This document shows positions 1 to 8,998 of a DNA stretch of 64,000 nucleotides, piece after piece. A program made the translations under genes and the position numbers. Source of the stretch: Paraburkholderia gardini (lineage in GTDB: Bacteria > Pseudomonadota > Gammaproteobacteria > Burkholderiales > Burkholderiaceae). The stretch's first letter is position 1. Every line of letters begins with the position of its first letter. Location: the NCBI RefSeq assembly GCF_907164575.1, contig NZ_CAJQYY010000002.1:186001-250000 (forward strand), read 5' to 3'. The notes under the pieces are model-generated. The model saw nothing but the letters and a program-made list of their open reading frames with translations, ran no database searches and had not been told where the DNA came from.

Positions 1-1542
1 CTTCAACTGGGCCTCGAGCTGCGGCAACGTGCCGTACTGCAGTTCGGCGACTTTCTCGAGCTTGCCCTGACGTTGCAGACGCACGATTTCCGCACGCGTT
101 TTCTCGATCTCTTCCTTGAATTGCGCGCTGCCCTGCACCGCCGCTTTTTCAGCCGTCCAGATCTCTTCGAGGTCCGAATATTCGCGGTCGAGCCGCTCGA
201 TTTCTTCCTCGATCAATTGCAGGCGCTTCTGCGACGCTTCGTCCTTTTCCTTCTTGACGGCTTCGCGCTCGATCTTCAACTGGATCAACCGACGGTCGAG
301 CCGGTCCATCTCTTCCGGCTTCGAATCGATTTCCATCTTGATCTTCGACGCAGCTTCGTCGATCAGGTCGATGGCCTTGTCCGGCAGAAAACGATCCGTG
401 ATATAGCGATGCGACAGTTCCGCGGCCGCGACGATCGCCGGGTCGGTGATGTCGACGCCGTGGTGCAGCTCGTACTTTTCCTGCAGGCCGCGCAGGATCG
501 CGATGGTCGCCTCGACCGACGGCTCGTCCACCAGCACCTTCTGGAACCGGCGTTCGAGCGCCGCGTCCTTTTCGATGTACTTGCGGTATTCGTCGAGCGT
601 GGTCGCGCCGACGCAATGCAGCTCACCGCGCGAGAGCGCCGGCTTCAGCATGTTGCCCGCGTCCATCGCGCCTTCGGCCTTGCCCGCGCCGACCATCGTA
701 TGGATTTCGTCGATGAAAACGATGGTTTGACCTTCGTCTTTCGCGATGTCGTTGAGCACGGCTTTCAGGCGCTCTTCGAACTCGCCGCGATACTTCGCGC
801 CCGCGAGCAGCGCCGCCATGTCGAGCGACAGCACGCGCTTGCCCTTCAGCGTTTCCGGCACTTCGCCGTTGACGATGCGCTGCGCGAGGCCCTCGACGAT
901 CGCCGTCTTGCCCACGCCCGGCTCGCCGATGAGCACCGGATTGTTCTTCGTACGACGTTGCAGGATCTGGATCGAGCGACGAATTTCGTCGTCACGGCCG
1001 ATCACCGGATCGAGCTTGCCGGCGCGGGCACGCTCGGTCAGATCGACCGTGTATTTCTTCAGCGCTTCGCGCTGGCTCTCGGCGTCCTGGTTGTGCACCT
1101 GCGAGCCGCCACGCACCGCGACGATCGCCGTTTCCAGCGACTTGCGCGACAGGCCGTGCTGGCGCGCGAGCCGACCTGCCTCGCCCTTGTCGTCGGCGAT
1201 GGCGAGCAGGAACATCTCGCTCGCGATGAACGTGTCGTTGAGCTTTTGCGCTTCCTTGTCGGCCTGGTTGAGGAGGCCAGTGAGTTCGCGGCCGATCTGC
1301 ACGTTGCCGTCGGTGCCCTGCACCTGCGGCAGGCGCGTGATCGCGTCGTTCAGCGCGGTTTGCAGCGGCTGCACGTGCACGCCTGCACGCGAGAGCAACG
1401 AGCGGGCCGAACCATCCTGCTGCGCGACGAGCGCGGCAAGCACGTGGACCGGTTCTATGTATTGATTGTCGTGACCGACAGCCAGGCTTTGCGCATCCGC
1501 CAATGCTTCCTGGAATTTGGTGGTGAGTTTGTCGATTCTCAT
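1..1542 (-). CDS. clpB: ATP-dependent disaggregase ClpB (N-terminal 514 residues, cut by window edge)
   Basis: Cytoplasmic Hsp100 chaperone that rescues aggregated proteins together with DnaK. The visible part starts [10 protein letters not shown] and covers the double Clp-N domain, the first AAA+ domain and the start of the coiled-coil middle domain. The Walker A sequence GEPGVGKT lies near residue 206, as in E. coli ClpB; the second AAA+ domain lies outside the window. The ATG at 1542 is preceded by a GGAGGTCTC ribosome site. A heat-shock type promoter lies 30-57 bases upstream. The identity is firm; only completeness is unknown. Confidence 0.96.
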   Translation of the reverse strand, partial: MRIDKLTTKFQEALADAQSLAVGHDNQYIEPVHVLAALVAQQDGSARSLLSRAGVHVQPLQTALNDAITRLPQVQGTDGNVQIGRELTGLLNQADKEAQKLNDTFIASEMFLLAIADDKGEAGRLARQHGLSRKSLETAIVAVRGGSQVHNQDAESQREALKKYTVDLTERARAGKLDPVIGRDDEIRRSIQILQRRTKNNPVLIGEPGVGKTAIVEGLAQRIVNGEVPETLKGKRVLSLDMAALLAGAKYRGEFEERLKAVLNDIAKDEGQTIVFIDEIHTMVGAGKAEGAMDAGNMLKPALSRGELHCVGATTLDEYRKYIEKDAALERRFQKVLVDEPSVEATIAILRGLQEKYELHHGVDITDPAIVAAAELSHRYITDRFLPDKAIDLIDEAASKIKMEIDSKPEEMDRLDRRLIQLKIEREAVKKEKDEASQKRLQLIEEEIERLDREYSDLEEIWTAEKAAVQGSAQFKEEIEKTRAEIVRLQRQGKLEKVAELQYGTLPQLEAQLK

Positions 1543-1571
1543 CAAGAGACCTCCAATTTCGAATATCACCA

Positions 1572-1599
1572 AAATGAGGCGTTTTGTGCGGGTTTCAAG
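1572..1599 (-). promoter_or_regulatory. sigma-32 (RpoH) type promoter of clpB
   Basis: On the minus strand CTTGAA (1599-1594) is followed after 14 bases by CCTCATTT (1579-1572), close to the known heat-shock consensus CTTGAA-N13/14-CCCCATnT. Transcription would start some 20 bases before the clpB ATG. The position in front of a classical heat-shock gene supports the call. Confidence 0.7.
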
Positions 1600-2025
1600 C
1601 GCCTGATCGCATTCGACTGGCGTTTTTTTGCAAATTCGCCAACAAACTGCCGACACCCGTTTCAGCGTCGGGCGGACGATGCAGAACGAACCCACGCGAC
1701 CGGAACAATCTGCCCGATCCGGAGCAACGCGGCAAGTGGTTCGGCCGGTTGGGCGCAAGCTCGTGGATCGTGTGCCAACCACGTCGGTGCAAGGGTTGCC
1801 GATCCTGTATGCTCGCAATAAGATGTAGTCTGGATGCAACTATTTCGCCTGCCTGCCCGCGCTGCTTCGCGTTGTGCGATGAGCCTGGCTTGCGATCCGG
1901 TGCCGCCGGGTTGTCCCTTGTTGTCGTCTGGTTGCGGCTTCAGGCGACAGTGCGATGAAGCTGCCCTGTTTTGCTTTACAGCGTGCCCGCGCCCTGCGCG
2001 CTGACTTTTTCACCGTGGTTACCCA
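1600..2025. other. Intergenic region between divergent clpB and the truncated haemoglobin gene
   Basis: About 430 bases without a convincing gene. The open frames crossing it have no ribosome site, no recognisable protein family and run on as antisense of clpB. Apart from the clpB promoter at its edge I see no clear promoter, RNA gene or repeat; the haemoglobin promoter must lie here but no strong sigma-70 hexamers stand out. Confidence 0.5.
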
Positions 2026-2565
2026 ATGAATCCGACTTTTCCGCCCCGGCCGGCCGTCGCGCGCCAGCCCGAACCGACCGAAGAAAATATCCACGCGCTC
2101 GTCTACGCGTTCTACGACCGTGTCCAGGCCGACCCGATGCTGGGCCCCATCTTCGAGCAGAAGCTCGCGGGACGCTGGGACGAACATTTACCGAAGATGT
2201 GCACGTTCTGGTCGAGCATCGTGCTTGGCCAGAAGGGATATCGCGGTAACGTGCAGCAGGCGCACCAGCCACTGCCGGGGATCGAGCCGCAGCATTTCAG
2301 CCGCTGGCTATACCTGTTCCTGGATACCGTGGAATCGCGCTACGAGCCCGCGGCTGCCGTGCGTTTCATGGAGCCCGCACTGCGTATCGCGCAGAGCCTG
2401 CAACTGTCGAAATTTGGCTGGGATTACACGATTCCCGAGGAACAGAAGGCGTTGCTGGAGCGACTTGCGCCGCGCCGGCACAGGGACGATGACGCACCCG
2501 ATACGACGCCCCCACGCGGCGAGTCATTTCCGGCGAAGATCATCGGCCGTTCGGCGGAGGATTGA
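2026..2565 (+). CDS. Group III truncated haemoglobin
   Basis: Small haem protein of the truncated globin family, probably handling O2 or NO in the cytoplasm. The 179-residue product carries the group III signature: an N-terminal FYDRVQADPMLGPIF helix, then HLPKMCTFWSSIVLG near residues 59-73, HQPLP near 85 and HFSRWLYLF near 95-103. Usual family members have 130-150 residues; here about 40 extra C-terminal residues, rich in Arg, Asp and Pro, follow the globin fold and look disordered. It is monocistronic and convergent with moaE. The biological ligand cannot be told from sequence. Confidence 0.9.
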   Translation: MNPTFPPRPAVARQPEPTEENIHALVYAFYDRVQADPMLGPIFEQKLAGRWDEHLPKMCTFWSSIVLGQKGYRGNVQQAHQPLPGIEPQHFSRWLYLFLDTVESRYEPAAAVRFMEPALRIAQSLQLSKFGWDYTIPEEQKALLERLAPRRHRDDDAPDTTPPRGESFPAKIIGRSAED

Positions 2566-2663
2566 GTGCAAGATCGGGCCGCCTGGTGCGTTCGGCACCA
2601 TCGGGCCTGCGCTCGAAGGGCTGCGGACGCGTCTCCGCGATTCGGGCTGGCGCACGCGACCGG

Positions 2664-3134
2664 CTACTTCGCGTTACCCGAATCCAGACCCCACCGCGCC
2701 AATGCGGCGTCGTCCGTGACGCGCGCATCGACCCAGCGCTCGCCTTGCCCGGTTTTTTCCTTCTTCCAGAACGGCGCCTGCGTCTTCAGGTAGTCCATCA
2801 CGAACTCGCACGAAGCGAACGCTTCGCCGCGATGTGCGGCGGTGGTCGCGACCAGCACGATCTGGTCGAGCGGATAGAGCTTGCCGACCCGATGCACGAT
2901 CAGGACCTCGATACCCGGCCAGCGTTCGCGCGCCGTCGCGACAATCGCTTCCAGCGCCTTTTCCGTCATGCCCGGATAGTGTTCGAGCTCCATCGTCTCG
3001 ACGGCGCTCCCGTCGTTCAGATCGCGAACGGTGCCGACGAAACACGCCACCGCGCCGACCTTCGGGTTCAGGGCGCGCAACGCGGCGACCTCGGTTGTCA
3101 GGTCAAAATCTTCGGTCTGGACGCGAACGGTCAT
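2664..3134 (-). CDS. moaE: Molybdopterin synthase catalytic (large) subunit MoaE
   Basis: Transfers sulfur from the MoaD thiocarboxylate to precursor Z to make molybdopterin in the cytoplasm. The 156-residue protein starts MTVRVQTEDF and shows the MoaE core: VGAVACFVGTVRD, LEHYPGMTEKALE, HRVGKLYPLDQIVLV, the AHRGEAFASCEFVMDYLK stretch and WKKEKTG with the conserved lysines. The start at 3134 is preferred to an upstream ATG at 3182 because it follows a GAGGAGT ribosome site and leaves a 10-base gap to moaD; the longer form would overlap moaD. Last gene of the moeA-moaD-moaE set. Confidence 0.95.
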   Translation of the reverse strand: MTVRVQTEDFDLTTEVAALRALNPKVGAVACFVGTVRDLNDGSAVETMELEHYPGMTEKALEAIVATARERWPGIEVLIVHRVGKLYPLDQIVLVATTAAHRGEAFASCEFVMDYLKTQAPFWKKEKTGQGERWVDARVTDDAALARWGLDSGNAK

Positions 3135-3144
3135 CGGGAACTCC

Positions 3145-3402
3145 TCAGCCGCCCGTGACCGGCGGAAAAAACGCGACTTCACAGCCTTCGGTGACGCGTG
3201 TGCCGGCGTCGGTCATGACGTGATTACAGGCCATCCGCAACGCGCGGCCTTCGGCGAGCGCCTCGGCCCATGCACCGCCCCGCACGCGCAACCAGGCGCG
3301 CACGTCGCCGAGCGTCGCGATACCGTCGGGAACGACCACGGATTCGTCCGCGATCCCGACCGCCTCACGCACACTCGCAAAATATTTCAGCTGGATCTTC
3401 AT
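3145..3402 (-). CDS. moaD: Molybdopterin synthase sulfur carrier MoaD
   Basis: Ubiquitin-like sulfur carrier of 85 residues that partners MoaE; MoeB-type adenylylation loads sulfur on its C-terminus. Diagnostic features are the start MKIQLKYFASVREA, the internal AFFPPVTGG and the terminal Gly-Gly. It lies 30 bases after moeA and 10 bases before moaE on the same strand, so the three are very probably co-transcribed. Confidence 0.95.
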   Translation of the reverse strand: MKIQLKYFASVREAVGIADESVVVPDGIATLGDVRAWLRVRGGAWAEALAEGRALRMACNHVMTDAGTRVTEGCEVAFFPPVTGG

Positions 3403-3432
3403 GTTCGGTCCCGGGCGCGGCTGGCGACAGCG

Positions 3433-4707
3433 TCAGCCCAGCAATTCGGAAAAGGGAATGAACCGCACGGTCTCGCCTGTCGTAATGGCGTGATTCGGCG
3501 GATTGTCGATCAGCCCGTCGCCCCACACTGTCGACGTCAGCACTGCGGAACTCTGGTTCGGAAACAGGTCGAGGCCGCCCGCCGGGTTGATGCGCGCGCG
3601 CAGGAATTCATTGCGACGGTCCGCCTTCGACTGCGAAAAATCGGCGCGCAGCGACAACGCGCGCGGCGACACGGTGCGCACGCCGGCAAGCCTCAGGATG
3701 AATGGTCTGACGAACAGCAAAAACGTGACGAAGGTCGAAACAGGATTACCCGGCAGGCCGATGAAATACGTTTCGTTCGACACCGATGCGACGGTATCGA
3801 CACCGGTGCTGCCAGCGCGCCGCACCGCGCCGAACGCGAGCGGCTTGCCGGGCTTCATCGCGATCTGCCACATCGACAGATGCCCTTCTGCCTCGACCGC
3901 GGGCTTCACGTGGTCTTCCTCGCCAACGGATACGCCGCCGCAGGTCAGGATCAGATCGTGCGCCTGCGACGCCTCGCGCAGCGTGGCACGGGTCGCGTCG
4001 AGCCTGTCGGGCACGATGCCGTAGTCCGTCACGTCGCAGCCGAGGTTTTCCAGCAGACCGCGCAACGTAAAGCGATTCGAGTTGTAGATCGCGCCTGGCT
4101 TGAGCGGCTCGCCAGGCATCGTCAGTTCGTCGCCCGTGAAGAAGACCGCGACTTTCACGCGCCGCGTCACCGTCAGCGACGCGCTCCCGACCGACGCGGC
4201 CAGACCGAGCGCCTGCGGCGTCAGGCGCGTGCCGGCGGGCAGGATCACCGAGCCGCTGCGAATATCCGCGCCCTGCTGCGTAATCCACTCGCCGGCTTTC
4301 GGCGTATGCAGGATCGAGACCTCACTGCCGTCGGCTTCGGCCTGCTCCTGCATGACGATGGCATCCGCGCCCGGCGGCACCGTGGCACCCGTGAAAATGC
4401 GCGCCGCCGTGCCAGCCGCGAGCGGCTGCGGAGCGTGACCGGCCGGGATGCGCTGCGACACCGGCAGCCGGCGGTCGCCCTGCAACAGATCGGCCACGCG
4501 CACCGCGTAGCCATCCATCGAACTGGTGTTCATGGGCGGCACGTCGAGCGACGAAACGACATCGACGGCGAGCACGCGGTTCAATGCGCGAGGCGTGAGC
4601 AACGTTTCGGCACCCTCGACCGCGCGAGCCGCGCCGAGCAGCGTGACGAGCGCTTCGGCAGTCGAAAGCATCGGCGCACGGGGCGCTGGATAAGTGGGCG
4701 TGGACAT
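3433..4707 (-). CDS. moeA: Molybdopterin molybdenumtransferase MoeA
   Basis: Inserts molybdate into adenylylated molybdopterin. The 424-residue product begins MSTPTYPAPR and shows MoeA landmarks: SSMDGYAVR near residue 60, IFTGATVPPGADAIVMQ, the long central MoCF domain with GDEL and GGVSVGEEDHVK, and LPGNPVSTFVTF. An in-frame upstream ATG at 4791 would add 28 basic residues not typical of the family, so 4707 is chosen. It leads the moeA-moaD-moaE operon. Downstream of thrC, from which it is separated by 189 bases with a strong hairpin, so it probably has its own promoter. Confidence 0.94.
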   Translation of the reverse strand: MSTPTYPAPRAPMLSTAEALVTLLGAARAVEGAETLLTPRALNRVLAVDVVSSLDVPPMNTSSMDGYAVRVADLLQGDRRLPVSQRIPAGHAPQPLAAGTAARIFTGATVPPGADAIVMQEQAEADGSEVSILHTPKAGEWITQQGADIRSGSVILPAGTRLTPQALGLAASVGSASLTVTRRVKVAVFFTGDELTMPGEPLKPGAIYNSNRFTLRGLLENLGCDVTDYGIVPDRLDATRATLREASQAHDLILTCGGVSVGEEDHVKPAVEAEGHLSMWQIAMKPGKPLAFGAVRRAGSTGVDTVASVSNETYFIGLPGNPVSTFVTFLLFVRPFILRLAGVRTVSPRALSLRADFSQSKADRRNEFLRARINPAGGLDLFPNQSSAVLTSTVWGDGLIDNPPNHAITTGETVRFIPFSELLG

Positions 4708-4814
4708 CGATTGGGCGAATGCGCGGGACCGAAAAGGACATTGTAGCGGGCGACGGCCTTCGACGGGTGCGCGCGCCGGCATGCTGGTCATCCGGCCAGG
4801 GCCACGGACGGCAG

Positions 4815-4859
4815 AACGGCCATGACGGGCCTCACATCGCGAGGCCTGTCATGGCCGTT
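4815..4859 (-). terminator. Long hairpin downstream of thrC
   Basis: Two 19-base arms, AACGGCCATGACGGGCCTC (4815-4833) and its complement with one G-U pair (4841-4859), enclose a 7-base loop. It lies 38 bases after the thrC stop and upstream of moeA. The tail after the stem on the minus strand is TTCTG, so it may act as a weak terminator or an RNA-stabilising structure. Confidence 0.65.
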
Positions 4860-4896
4860 CCTGGTCTTCAAGCCGCACTAACGTGCGCTTGCCGGA

Positions 4897-6348
4897 TTAG
4901 TCGACCGTATGCGCCGCGACGAAGTCCTTCACCCGCGTAGCGTCCGCCGGCAGCACCTCGAATCGCTGCGGCAGCGCTTCAATACCCGAAAACGCGGCAG
5001 GCCGCTCCGGTTCGCGCTGCAGCGCTTCGCGGATCGTTTCGCCGAACTTGACCGGTTGCGCCGTCTCCAGCACGATCATCGGGATACCCGGTTGCAGATG
5101 CTCGCGCGCGACCTTCAGACCGTCGGCGGTATGCGTGTCGATCATCGTGTCGTAACGCTCGAACACGTCACGAATCGCATCGACGCGGTCAGCGTGGCTG
5201 CTGCGTCCCGACACGAAACCGAACTCCGCGACGCGCGCGAAATCGCCGCTCGCGGCCAGATCGAAACCGCCCTTTTCCTCGACGTCGTGGAACAGTTGCA
5301 GCACGCGCTTCGGGTCGCGGCCCAGCAGGTCGAACACGAAACGTTCGAAGTTCGAAGCCTTCGAGATATCCATACTCGGGCTGCTCGTGTGATACGTTTC
5401 GGCGGCCTTGCGCACGCGATAGATGCCGGTGCGAAAGAATTCGTCGAGCACGTCGTTCTCGTTCGTCGCGACCACGAGCTTTTCGATCGGCAGACCCATC
5501 ATCCGCGCGATGTGGCCGGCGCAGACATTGCCGAAATTGCCCGACGGCACCGTGAATGAAACGCGCTCGTCGTTCGATTTCGTCGCGGCGAAATAGCCCT
5601 TGAAGTAGTACACGACCTGCGCCACGACACGCGCCCAGTTGATCGAATTGACCGTGCCGATCCGGTGCCGCGCCTTGAACGCGTGATCGTTCGAGACAGC
5701 TTTCACGATGTCCTGGCAGTCGTCGAACACGCCAGCCACCGCCAGGTTGAAGATGTTCGGATCCTGCAGGCTGTACATCTGCGCCGTCTGGAACGCGCTC
5801 ATCTTTTTATGCGGCGACAGCATGAAAACGCGCACGCCCTTCTTGCCGCGCATCGCGTATTCGGCCGCGCTGCCGGTATCGCCCGAGGTCGCGCCGAGAA
5901 TGTTCAGCGTCTCGCCGTGCTTTGCCAGCGCGTATTCGAACAGGTTGCCGATCAGCTGCATCGCCATGTCCTTGAACGCGAGCGTCGGACCGTTCGACAG
6001 TTCCAGCAGCGACAGTGGCGCGCCGCTTTCGATGCCCAGCGTTTTCAGCGGCGTGATCTGCGCGGCGCTTTCGTCATCGCGCACGTTGCAGTAGGTTTCG
6101 GCGGTGTACGTGCGGCGCGTGAGCGCGCGCAGGTCTTCGGCAGGAATGTCGTCGCTGAATTTCGACAGGATCTCGAACGCGAGATCCGCATACGGCAGCG
6201 TGCGCCAGCGGGACAGTTCGTCGGCCGAAACGCGCGGATATTCCGCGGGCAGGTACAGGCCGCCGTCCTTCGCAAGACCGCCGAGCAGGATGTCGGAGAA
6301 AGTGTGGCGCTCGCTGGCACCGGCGCCGCGTGTGGAGATGTAGTTCAT
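4897..6348 (-). CDS. thrC: Threonine synthase
   Basis: PLP enzyme converting O-phosphohomoserine to threonine, last step of the pathway. The 483-residue product has the proteobacterial/fungal-type layout: MNYISTRGAG start, the PLP lysine K126 in GPTLAFKDMAMQ, ILGATSGDTGSAAEYAMRGK, and VPSGNFGNVCAGHIARMMGLP. The start lies 8 bases after the hom stop, so hom and thrC form one transcript. A 19-bp hairpin follows the gene. No threonine attenuator was visible upstream of the pair. Confidence 0.96.
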   Translation of the reverse strand: MNYISTRGAGASERHTFSDILLGGLAKDGGLYLPAEYPRVSADELSRWRTLPYADLAFEILSKFSDDIPAEDLRALTRRTYTAETYCNVRDDESAAQITPLKTLGIESGAPLSLLELSNGPTLAFKDMAMQLIGNLFEYALAKHGETLNILGATSGDTGSAAEYAMRGKKGVRVFMLSPHKKMSAFQTAQMYSLQDPNIFNLAVAGVFDDCQDIVKAVSNDHAFKARHRIGTVNSINWARVVAQVVYYFKGYFAATKSNDERVSFTVPSGNFGNVCAGHIARMMGLPIEKLVVATNENDVLDEFFRTGIYRVRKAAETYHTSSPSMDISKASNFERFVFDLLGRDPKRVLQLFHDVEEKGGFDLAASGDFARVAEFGFVSGRSSHADRVDAIRDVFERYDTMIDTHTADGLKVAREHLQPGIPMIVLETAQPVKFGETIREALQREPERPAAFSGIEALPQRFEVLPADATRVKDFVAAHTVD

Positions 6349-6356
6349 GTGTCTGC

Positions 6357-7688
6357 CTAGTTCAGCGCTTCCATGCGCAGCTTCGTCACCTGCGATACGA
6401 CGGTCTTCAGCGCTTCGATCGTTTTGATCGCCGCGTTCACGTTCTTTTCGACCGTTTCGTGCGTGATCAGGATGATGTCGGTTTCGCCCTTGCCGTTTGC
6501 GTCCACGTGCTCGGATTCCTTCTGCAGCAGTGCGTCGATCGAGATTCCCCGGTCGGCCAGAATGCGCGTGATGTCGGCCAGCACGCCGGTCACGTCGGCG
6601 ACCCGCAGACGCAGGTAGTAGCCGCTCGTCACCTCGTCGATCGGCAGGATCGGCGTGCTGGACAGGCTGTCCGGCTGGAACGCGAGATGCGGCACGCGAT
6701 GCTCCGGGTCGGCCGTATGCAGGCGCGTCACGTCGACAAGATCGGCGATCACGGCGGAAGCCGTCGGCTCCGCGCCCGCGCCCTTGCCGTAGTACAGCGT
6801 CGAGCCCACTGCGTCGCCATGCACGACGACCGCGTTCATCGCGCCTTCCACGTTTGCGAGCAGACGTTTTTCAGGAATCAGCGTGGGATGCACGCGCAAC
6901 TCGATGCCTTTTTCCGCGCGGCGCGCGATGCCAAGCAGCTTGATGCGATAGCCGAGCTCTTCGGCGTATCTGATGTCGATCGCGGCGAGCTTGCTGATGC
7001 CTTCGACGTACGCGCGGTCGAACTGCACCGGCACGCCGAACGCGATCGCGCTCATGATCGTGGCCTTGTGCGCGGCGTCGACACCTTCGATGTCGAATGT
7101 CGGATCCGCTTCCGCATAACCGAGTTCCTGTGCGGCTTTGAGCGCCGTCGCGAAATCGAGGCCACGGTCGCGCATTTCCGACAGGATGTAGTTCGTCGTA
7201 CCGTTAATGATGCCGGCGATGTACTGGATGCGGTTCGCCGTCAGCCCTTCGCGCAGCGCCTTGATGATCGGAATGCCGCCGGCCACGGCCGCTTCGAACG
7301 ACACCATCACGCCGTTCGCGCGCGCCGCCTCGAAAATCTCCGTGCCGTGCACCGCGAGCAGCGCCTTGTTGGCGGTGACCACGTGCTTGCGGTTGCGAAT
7401 GGCGCGCAGCACGAGTTCGCGTGCGATCGCCGTGCCGCCGATCATTTCCGCGACGATGTCGATTGACGGATCGTCGACCACCGAGCCGAAGTCGTCCGTG
7501 ACCTCCACGGAGCCGGCGGCATCGCCGAGCGCGGCAGTCGCCTTCGCCGGGTTGCGCACGGCAATGCGTGTGACTTCAATACCGCGACCCGCGCGACGTT
7601 TGATTTCTTCCTGATTGCGGCGCAGTACGGTGAAGGTGCCGCTGCCTACCGTGCCGAAGCCCAGCAGTCCAACTTTGATCGGTTCCAT
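6357..7688 (-). CDS. hom: Homoserine dehydrogenase
   Basis: NAD(P)H-dependent reduction of aspartate semialdehyde to homoserine, the branch point to threonine and methionine. The 443-residue protein starts MEPIKVGLLGFGTVGSG (Rossmann motif at residues 9-16), has the substrate region GGIPIIKALREGL, NGTTNYILSEM and EAELGY-type EADPTFDIEG motifs, and ends with an ACT domain (YYLRLRVADVTGVLADIT) for feedback control. The frame stays open upstream to 8267 inside alaA, but that part is antisense-like and the ATG at 7688 gives the standard family length. Confidence 0.96.
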   Translation of the reverse strand: MEPIKVGLLGFGTVGSGTFTVLRRNQEEIKRRAGRGIEVTRIAVRNPAKATAALGDAAGSVEVTDDFGSVVDDPSIDIVAEMIGGTAIARELVLRAIRNRKHVVTANKALLAVHGTEIFEAARANGVMVSFEAAVAGGIPIIKALREGLTANRIQYIAGIINGTTNYILSEMRDRGLDFATALKAAQELGYAEADPTFDIEGVDAAHKATIMSAIAFGVPVQFDRAYVEGISKLAAIDIRYAEELGYRIKLLGIARRAEKGIELRVHPTLIPEKRLLANVEGAMNAVVVHGDAVGSTLYYGKGAGAEPTASAVIADLVDVTRLHTADPEHRVPHLAFQPDSLSSTPILPIDEVTSGYYLRLRVADVTGVLADITRILADRGISIDALLQKESEHVDANGKGETDIILITHETVEKNVNAAIKTIEALKTVVSQVTKLRMEALN

Positions 7689-7759
7689 GCAGCGTGTGTT
7701 TTCGAGTAAGAGATTTAGGGAACAGTATTGCGGGCGGCGCTGGCGCTGAACACCTGGCC

Positions 7760-8998
7760 TTATGCCGTATGCCGTTTGCGGTAGCCGTCGAGAAAACGGG
7801 CGATACGGGTGATCGAATCCGCCAGATCGTCGACGTTCGGCAGGAACACGACGCGGAAATGGTCCGGCGCGTTCCAGTTGAAACCGGTGCCCTGCACGAG
7901 TAGCACACGCTCCGCGAGCAGCAGGTCGAGAATGAACTGCTGGTCGTTCTGGATCGGGTACATCTTCGGGTCGAGGCGCGGGAACATGTACAACGCTGCC
8001 TGCGGCTTCACACAGGTTACGCCAGGAATCGACGTCAGCATGTCGTACGCGAGTTCGCGTTGCTTGTAGAGGCGGCCGCCAGGGACGATCAGGTCGTTGA
8101 TACTCTGATAGCCGCCAAGCGCCGTCTGGATCGCGTATTGGCCCGGCACGTTCGGACACAGCCGCATCGAGGCGAGAATGCCGAGCCCTTCGATATAGTC
8201 TTTCGAGCGGAGGCGGTTCTCGCCCGTCAGGCCCGAAATGAACATCCAGCCGGCCCGGTAACCACACGAACGGTAGCTCTTCGACAGACTGTTGAACGTG
8301 ACCGTCAGCACGTCTTCCGACAACGCGCCAATCGCGGTATGCGTCTTGCCGTCGTAGACGATCTTGTCGTAGACCTCGTCGGCGAAAATCACGAGGCCGT
8401 GTTCGCGTGCGATCTGGATCAGTTCCAGCAGCAGTTCATCCGAATACAGCGCACCGGTCGGATTGTTCGGGTTGATCACGACGAGCGCGCGCGTGTTCGG
8501 CGTGATTTTCGCACGGATGTCGTCCGGGTCGGGCATCCAGGCGTTCGATTCGTCGCAGATGTAGTGCACCGGCGTGCCACCCGAGAGACTCACACCGGCC
8601 GTCCACAGCGGGTAATCCGGCGCGGGCAGCAGCACTTCGTCGCCGTCGTTAAGCAGGCCCTGAAGCGCCATCACGATCAGCTCGGACGCGCCGTTGCCGA
8701 TGAAGATATCGTCGAGCTCAACGCCCTGCACGTTCTTCTGCTGCGCGTAGTGCATGATCGCCTTGCGCGCGGCGAAGACGCCCTTCGAGTCGGAATAGCC
8801 CGACGAAGCGGGCAGGTTCCGGATCATGTCCTGGATGATTTCGTCCGGCGCGTCGAAACCGAACGGCGCGAGGTTGCCGATATTCAGCTTGATGATGCGA
8901 TGGCCTTCGTCTTCGAGACGCTTCGCGTGTTCGAGAACGGGCCCGCGAATGTCGTAGCAGACATTCAACAGCTTGTTGGATTTCAGAATCGGTTTCAC
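7760..8998 (-). CDS. alaA: Alanine-type aminotransferase (AlaA/AlaC family, PLP fold type I)
   Basis: Glutamate-pyruvate transaminase of the aspartate aminotransferase superfamily. Over 412 residues it follows the E. coli AlaA pattern: NVCYDIRGPVLEHAKRLE, LNIGNLAPFGFDAPDEI, SGYSDSKG, NPNNPTGALYS, FADEVYDKIVYDG, and the PLP lysine K240 in SLSKSYRSCGYRAGW. The start codon is GTG at 8998. The gene precedes hom by 71 bases on the same strand, and a Burkholderia-wide alaA-hom-thrC order is consistent with one operon. AlaC is the main alternative name. Confidence 0.9.
   Translation of the reverse strand: MKPILKSNKLLNVCYDIRGPVLEHAKRLEDEGHRIIKLNIGNLAPFGFDAPDEIIQDMIRNLPASSGYSDSKGVFAARKAIMHYAQQKNVQGVELDDIFIGNGASELIVMALQGLLNDGDEVLLPAPDYPLWTAGVSLSGGTPVHYICDESNAWMPDPDDIRAKITPNTRALVVINPNNPTGALYSDELLLELIQIAREHGLVIFADEVYDKIVYDGKTHTAIGALSEDVLTVTFNSLSKSYRSCGYRAGWMFISGLTGENRLRSKDYIEGLGILASMRLCPNVPGQYAIQTALGGYQSINDLIVPGGRLYKQRELAYDMLTSIPGVTCVKPQAALYMFPRLDPKMYPIQNDQQFILDLLLAERVLLVQGTGFNWNAPDHFRVVFLPNVDDLADSITRIARFLDGYRKRHTA

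Noticed and set aside
73-1821. 582-codon open frame antisense to clpB
   Set aside because: It is the mirror of clpB, produced by GC-rich codon bias. The product is Arg/Leu/Asp-rich without any fold or ribosome site.
3031-4746. 571-codon plus-strand open frame across moaE-moaD-moeA
   Set aside because: Fully antisense to three recognised molybdenum-cofactor genes; composition is typical of shadow frames.
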